DNA of 64,000 nt from positions 22,252 to 86,251 of the forward strand of contig CAYMDH010000011.1 of NCBI GenBank assembly GCA_964389205.1, in the 5' to 3' direction. How positions within the stretch are numbered: position 1 is the first letter of the stretch; each line of letters opens with the position of its first letter. Below the pieces are notes generated by a model, which did not search any database, was not told the DNA's origin, and worked only from the letters and a program-made list of their open reading frames with translations. The translations under genes and the position numbers were made by a program. Source of the DNA: Leptobacterium sp964389205. GTDB taxonomy: Bacteria > Bacteroidota > Bacteroidia > Flavobacteriales > Flavobacteriaceae. Positions 60,757 to 64,000 of this stretch are shown in pieces.

Positions 60757-61887
60757 ATGAAAAAAGTATTAAAATACGGATTTATTGCAATAGTTGTTAT
60801 AGGAGTATTATATGCAGCAGCAAGAATAGTTAAAACGAACAGCAAGCCAGCTGTGACCTATGATACAATGACCCTTAAAAAAGAGACAATTACAAATAAA
60901 ATTGTTGCTACAGGGAAAGTAGTGCCAGAAGATGAAGTAAATATAAAACCACAAATTTCTGGAATTATAGAAAAAATTTACTTGGAAGAAGGAGCAAAAG
61001 TTAGAGCAGGAGATCTTATTGCAAGAATTAAGGTAGTGCCAAATGAGCAGAGTTTAAATAGCTCACGAGGAAGAGTACGAAATGCTCAGATAGCATTGAA
61101 TAATTCTAAAATAGAATTTGATCGTAATAAAACCTTATTCGATAGAGGTGTTGTTGCTAGTCAAGATTTTAATGCTATTAAATTAAGTTATGATCAAGCA
61201 AAACAAGAGCTAGAAAATGCGCAAAGTGATTTAAGAATTATAAGAGAAGGTTCTGCCGGAGGTTCTTCTATAGCTAACACAAACATTAGAGCTACAGTTT
61301 CAGGTACTATCTTAGAAATTCCAATCAAAGAAGGCGATCAGGTTATTGAGAGTAATAATTTTAATGATGGTACCACAATTGCTACTATTGCAGATTTAGG
61401 AAAGATGATTTTTGAAGGAAAAGTAGATGAGGCAGAAGTAGGAAAACTTAAATTAGAAATGCCTTTAAGTATAAGTTTAGGAGCTATTCAAGATAAAGAA
61501 TTTGAAGCTAAATTACGTTTTGTAGCACCTAAAGGTGTTGAAGAACAAGGAGCAGTCCAATTTAAAATAGAAGGAGATGTAAGCTTAGATGAAGAATACT
61601 TTATAAGAGCAGGATACAGTGCAAATGCTTCTATAGTTATAGAAAAAAAGGATAGTATTCTATCTATAAAAGAAGCTTTATTACTATTTGATAAAAAAAC
61701 AGAAAAGCCCTATGTAGAAGTAGAAATTGGAGAGCAGGAATTTGAAAGAAGAGATATTGTATTAGGGATATCTGATGGAATAAATGCTGAGGTAGTTTCT
61801 GGAATAACAGAAAATGATAAAATTAAAGTTTGGAATAAATTAGAGCCAATAGAAGAAGAGGAAGATGATGAAGACAATAATAATTAA
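60757..61887 (+). CDS. Periplasmic adaptor, HlyD/MacA family (second copy)
   Basis: 376 residues with an anchor helix, lipoyl half-motifs (IKPQISGIIEKIYLEEGAKVRAGDLIARI), a coiled hairpin (about 100-165) and a beta-barrel domain. The last residues are almost all Glu/Asp/Asn (EEEEDDEDNNN), a tail absent from the first copy. It would link the permeases to the TolC-type channel encoded 36 bases downstream. The paralogy with 56268 runs along the whole length. Confidence 0.93.
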   Translation: MKKVLKYGFIAIVVIGVLYAAARIVKTNSKPAVTYDTMTLKKETITNKIVATGKVVPEDEVNIKPQISGIIEKIYLEEGAKVRAGDLIARIKVVPNEQSLNSSRGRVRNAQIALNNSKIEFDRNKTLFDRGVVASQDFNAIKLSYDQAKQELENAQSDLRIIREGSAGGSSIANTNIRATVSGTILEIPIKEGDQVIESNNFNDGTTIATIADLGKMIFEGKVDEAEVGKLKLEMPLSISLGAIQDKEFEAKLRFVAPKGVEEQGAVQFKIEGDVSLDEEYFIRAGYSANASIVIEKKDSILSIKEALLLFDKKTEKPYVEVEIGEQEFERRDIVLGISDGINAEVVSGITENDKIKVWNKLEPIEEEEDDEDNNN

Positions 61888-61923
61888 AGTTAAATAAAAG
61901 CATTAATAGAAATAACGACTCTT

Positions 61924-63249
61924 ATGAAATTTAAAATAACAGTTATGATAGTGTTATTAGCAACATGTTTTGCTAATGCACAACAACAGAAAAAATGGAC
62001 ATTAAAAGAATGCGTAGAATATGCATTAGAGAATAATATAACTATTAAGCAATCGGAGTTAAATTTAGAAAATATTAAAATAGACAAATCAGATGCTATA
62101 GGTAACTTTCTTCCCTCATTAAATGCGAATGGATCTGTAAACACTAGTGTTGGTTTGGCGGTTAATCCAACAACAGGAGTTTTAGAAACAGCTACCCAGA
62201 ATTCTGCAAATTTTGGAGTTAATTCTGGACTAACATTATTTAACGGTCTTCAAAACTTTAGAACTCTAAATCGAGCAAAATTAAATAAAATTGCCGCTCA
62301 GTATCAATTGGATAATGTTAAAGATGATATTTCATTAAATGTAGCATTGAACTATTTGCAAATACTTCTTAATAGAGAAAGCCTAGCTGTTGCTAATGCA
62401 CAATATGCTACTACAGAACAAGATCTTAAAAGAACTAAAGAATTAGTAGAATCTGGTGTAGTTCCAAAAGGGGATTTATTTGAAATAGAAGCAACTGCTG
62501 CTACTCAAGAACAACAAATAGTGGCTGCAGACAATGCATTGCGTTTATCTAAAATTGCATTGGCTCAATTACTTTTAATTACAGATTATGAAGAGTTTGA
62601 TGTGGCAGATGAAAATTTTATTATACCAACATCTACCATACTTGAAAATTCACCAAGAACTATATATGAAAAAGCATTGACGTTTAGAAATGATATTCAA
62701 TTATCTAAAACCAATATTGATATAGCAAAGAAAGATTTGCAAATAGCTAAAGGCGCTTCATACCCTACATTGAGTGCAAACTTTGGATATGATACTCGTT
62801 TTTCAGATTTGTCAAATCAAAGCTTTTTTGGGCAACTTTCTTTAAATGATGGGATTCGATATGGATTGTCATTAAATGTTCCTTTTTTCAATGGGTTTAG
62901 AACAAGAAATAATATTAAACGTAGCAAAATCAATTTAGAAAGAACAATACTTCAATTGGATCAAGATAAATTAGATTTAGAAACCTTAGTAAATAGGGCA
63001 TGGACAGATGCTAAAGGTTCTCTAAAAACATATGAAGCAGCTCAAAAAACATATATAGCTAGAAATGAAGCATATAACTATGCAAGAGAACGTTTTAATG
63101 TTGGTTTAATGAATTCTTTTGATTTTAGTCAAGCGCAATCAAGGTTGGAAAATGCTGAAGCAGATCAAGTAAGGACAAAGTTTGATTATATTTTTCAATT
63201 AAAAGTATTAGAATTCTATTTTGGAATACCAATATATGATCTAAACTAA
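61924..63249 (+). CDS. TolC-family outer-membrane efflux protein
   Basis: 441 residues. A signal peptide ends near FANAQQ (about 20), then the usual TolC start WTLKECVEYALENNITIKQSELNLEN and two repeats of long helices, with the paired motif NVALNYLQILLNRESLAVANAQ and the later YARERFNVGLMNSFDFSQAQSRLENAEADQ. It forms a trimeric channel across the outer membrane. Being the only channel gene in the cluster, it probably serves both adaptors. A stretch of 18 bases with a -7 element separates it from tsaB. Confidence 0.94.
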   Translation: MKFKITVMIVLLATCFANAQQQKKWTLKECVEYALENNITIKQSELNLENIKIDKSDAIGNFLPSLNANGSVNTSVGLAVNPTTGVLETATQNSANFGVNSGLTLFNGLQNFRTLNRAKLNKIAAQYQLDNVKDDISLNVALNYLQILLNRESLAVANAQYATTEQDLKRTKELVESGVVPKGDLFEIEATAATQEQQIVAADNALRLSKIALAQLLLITDYEEFDVADENFIIPTSTILENSPRTIYEKALTFRNDIQLSKTNIDIAKKDLQIAKGASYPTLSANFGYDTRFSDLSNQSFFGQLSLNDGIRYGLSLNVPFFNGFRTRNNIKRSKINLERTILQLDQDKLDLETLVNRAWTDAKGSLKTYEAAQKTYIARNEAYNYARERFNVGLMNSFDFSQAQSRLENAEADQVRTKFDYIFQLKVLEFYFGIPIYDLN

Positions 63250-63251
63250 TT

Positions 63252-63259
63252 TATCTTTG
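63252..63259 (+). promoter_or_regulatory. -7 promoter element just before tsaB
   Basis: TATCTTTG ends eight bases before the tsaB ATG and is followed by CA, as at other start sites here. No -33 match is visible at 19 bases. If used, the tsaB mRNA would be almost leaderless. Confidence 0.45.
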
Positions 63260-63267
63260 CAAGTGTT

Positions 63268-63945
63268 ATGGCAATAATACTTTGTATAGAAACATCAACA
63301 ACCAATTGTTCTGTTAGCGTTGCTAGAGATGGAGAGGTGGTTGCGATGAAAGAACAAAACGATATTAATTATTCACATTCAGAAAATTTACATACGTTTA
63401 TAAAAGGAGCATTGAAAGATGCTTCTTTTTCGTTAAACGAAATAGATGCAGTAGCTATAAGTAAAGGACCTGGCTCTTATACGGGTTTGCGTATAGGGGT
63501 GTCTGCAGCCAAAGGCTTGTGTTTTTCATTAGGAATTCCTTTAATTTCTATTCCAACATTAGAAGCATTAGCACATCAGGTTTTTAATACATCGGGTTAT
63601 ATTGCTTCTTTGTTAGATGCTAGAAGGATGGAAGTGTTTTCTGCTATTTACCATAAAAATTATAAAGAAGTTGAGCTTACGCAAGCTACTATAATAGATG
63701 AAAATTCATTTATAAAATTTTTAGAAAAAGATCTTGTTTATTTTATAGGCCCAGGAGCAGAGAAATGTAAATCTGTAATTACACATCCAAATGCAAGATT
63801 TTTTGAAAAACAGCAGATGCCATCTGCAAAAGAAATGGCAAAACTGGCCAATAAAAAATTCAAAATAGGCGACTTTGAAGATGTTGCCTATTTTGAACCT
63901 TATTATTTAAAAGATTTTGTAGTTGGTGGTGTAAAAAAGAAATAA
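63268..63945 (+). CDS. tsaB: tRNA threonylcarbamoyladenosine biosynthesis protein TsaB
   Basis: 225 residues of the ASKHA fold. ILCIETSTTNCSVSVARDGE at the start and AISKGPGSYTGLRIGVSAAKGLCFSLGIP near residues 68-96 are the TsaB signatures. TsaB lacks catalytic activity and bridges TsaD and TsaE in making t6A37 of ANN-reading tRNAs. It lies after tolC but has its own promoter-like element. The last 55 bases of the window after the stop show no clear gene. Confidence 0.95.
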   Translation: MAIILCIETSTTNCSVSVARDGEVVAMKEQNDINYSHSENLHTFIKGALKDASFSLNEIDAVAISKGPGSYTGLRIGVSAAKGLCFSLGIPLISIPTLEALAHQVFNTSGYIASLLDARRMEVFSAIYHKNYKEVELTQATIIDENSFIKFLEKDLVYFIGPGAEKCKSVITHPNARFFEKQQMPSAKEMAKLANKKFKIGDFEDVAYFEPYYLKDFVVGGVKKK

Positions 63946-64000
63946 ATTGAGACCTTTGAAAAATGTCATAAATTTTAAGTTTCCCTTGAATTTTGCATTC

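Noticed and set aside
63946..64000. Possible promoter or start of another gene at the right end
   Set aside because: The 55 bases show only a weak GAATTTTGCA element and are too short to judge.

Overview
The window is AT-rich chromosomal DNA from a member of the Bacteroidota, almost certainly family Flavobacteriaceae and probably an aerobic gliding bacterium. The evidence is an alternative complex III (act) operon joined to caa3-type oxidase genes, the very large sprA gene between ruvA and gcvH, a RemB-like gene, IF2 with the long Lys/Glu-rich N-terminus usual in this phylum, and promoters with the Bacteroidota pattern TTTG-N19-TAnnTTTG. The genus cannot be fixed from the sequence. Nothing indicates a plasmid, prophage or insertion sequence. 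Most of the window is conserved core genome.

Layout. 1-1860: 5' part of a DUF2723 membrane glycosyltransferase-like gene (minus strand), tRNA-Gln, and a rhodanese lipoprotein. 1957-6582: rimP-nusA-infB, preceded by an attenuator-like hairpin. 6669-7094: SPOR-domain protein (minus). 7321-19026: actABCDEF then coxB-coxA, ending in a strong terminator; this is the quinol-to-oxygen electron path. 19182-22267: GIN-domain (DUF2807) protein and, convergent with it, an acyl-CoA oxidase-like gene. 22354-24716: ruvB and a cytochrome P450. 24717-25643: a mostly non-coding stretch holding a small peptide gene that looks like a double-glycine RiPP precursor. 25644-31706: queG, then a sodium-sugar symporter, an MFS carrier and a neutral-type trehalase. 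31783-34065: malic enzyme. 34153-42892: ruvA, sprA (type IX secretion translocon), gcvH and a VanZ-like gene. 42943-47185: tonB, a second RiPP-like peptide gene, a second tonB and a remB-like gene. 47371-48279: a periplasmic metallo-beta-lactamase-fold hydrolase (minus). 48436-53559: ctaB, two subunit III genes, subunit IV, a cysteine-free thioredoxin-like protein, SCO1, DUF420 and a small CAMC protein, i.e. the oxidase assembly half that is missing from the act/cox operon. 53699-63249: a duplicated MacB-type export system (four permeases, two adaptors, one ATPase, one TolC). 63268-63945: tsaB.

The respiratory genes are split between two clusters about 29 kb apart that must act together: ActA-F and CoxAB in one, and CtaB (haem), subunits III/IV and SCO1 (CuA copper delivery) in the other. 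The least explained items are the two orphan RiPP-like peptides, which have no modification enzyme or transporter beside them, together with a perfect 15-bp inverted repeat before one of them. Also unusual are a helix-hairpin-helix tail on ActC, TonB-like domains on three neighbouring proteins including an outer-membrane one, and terminators whose T-tract doubles as a -7 promoter element.
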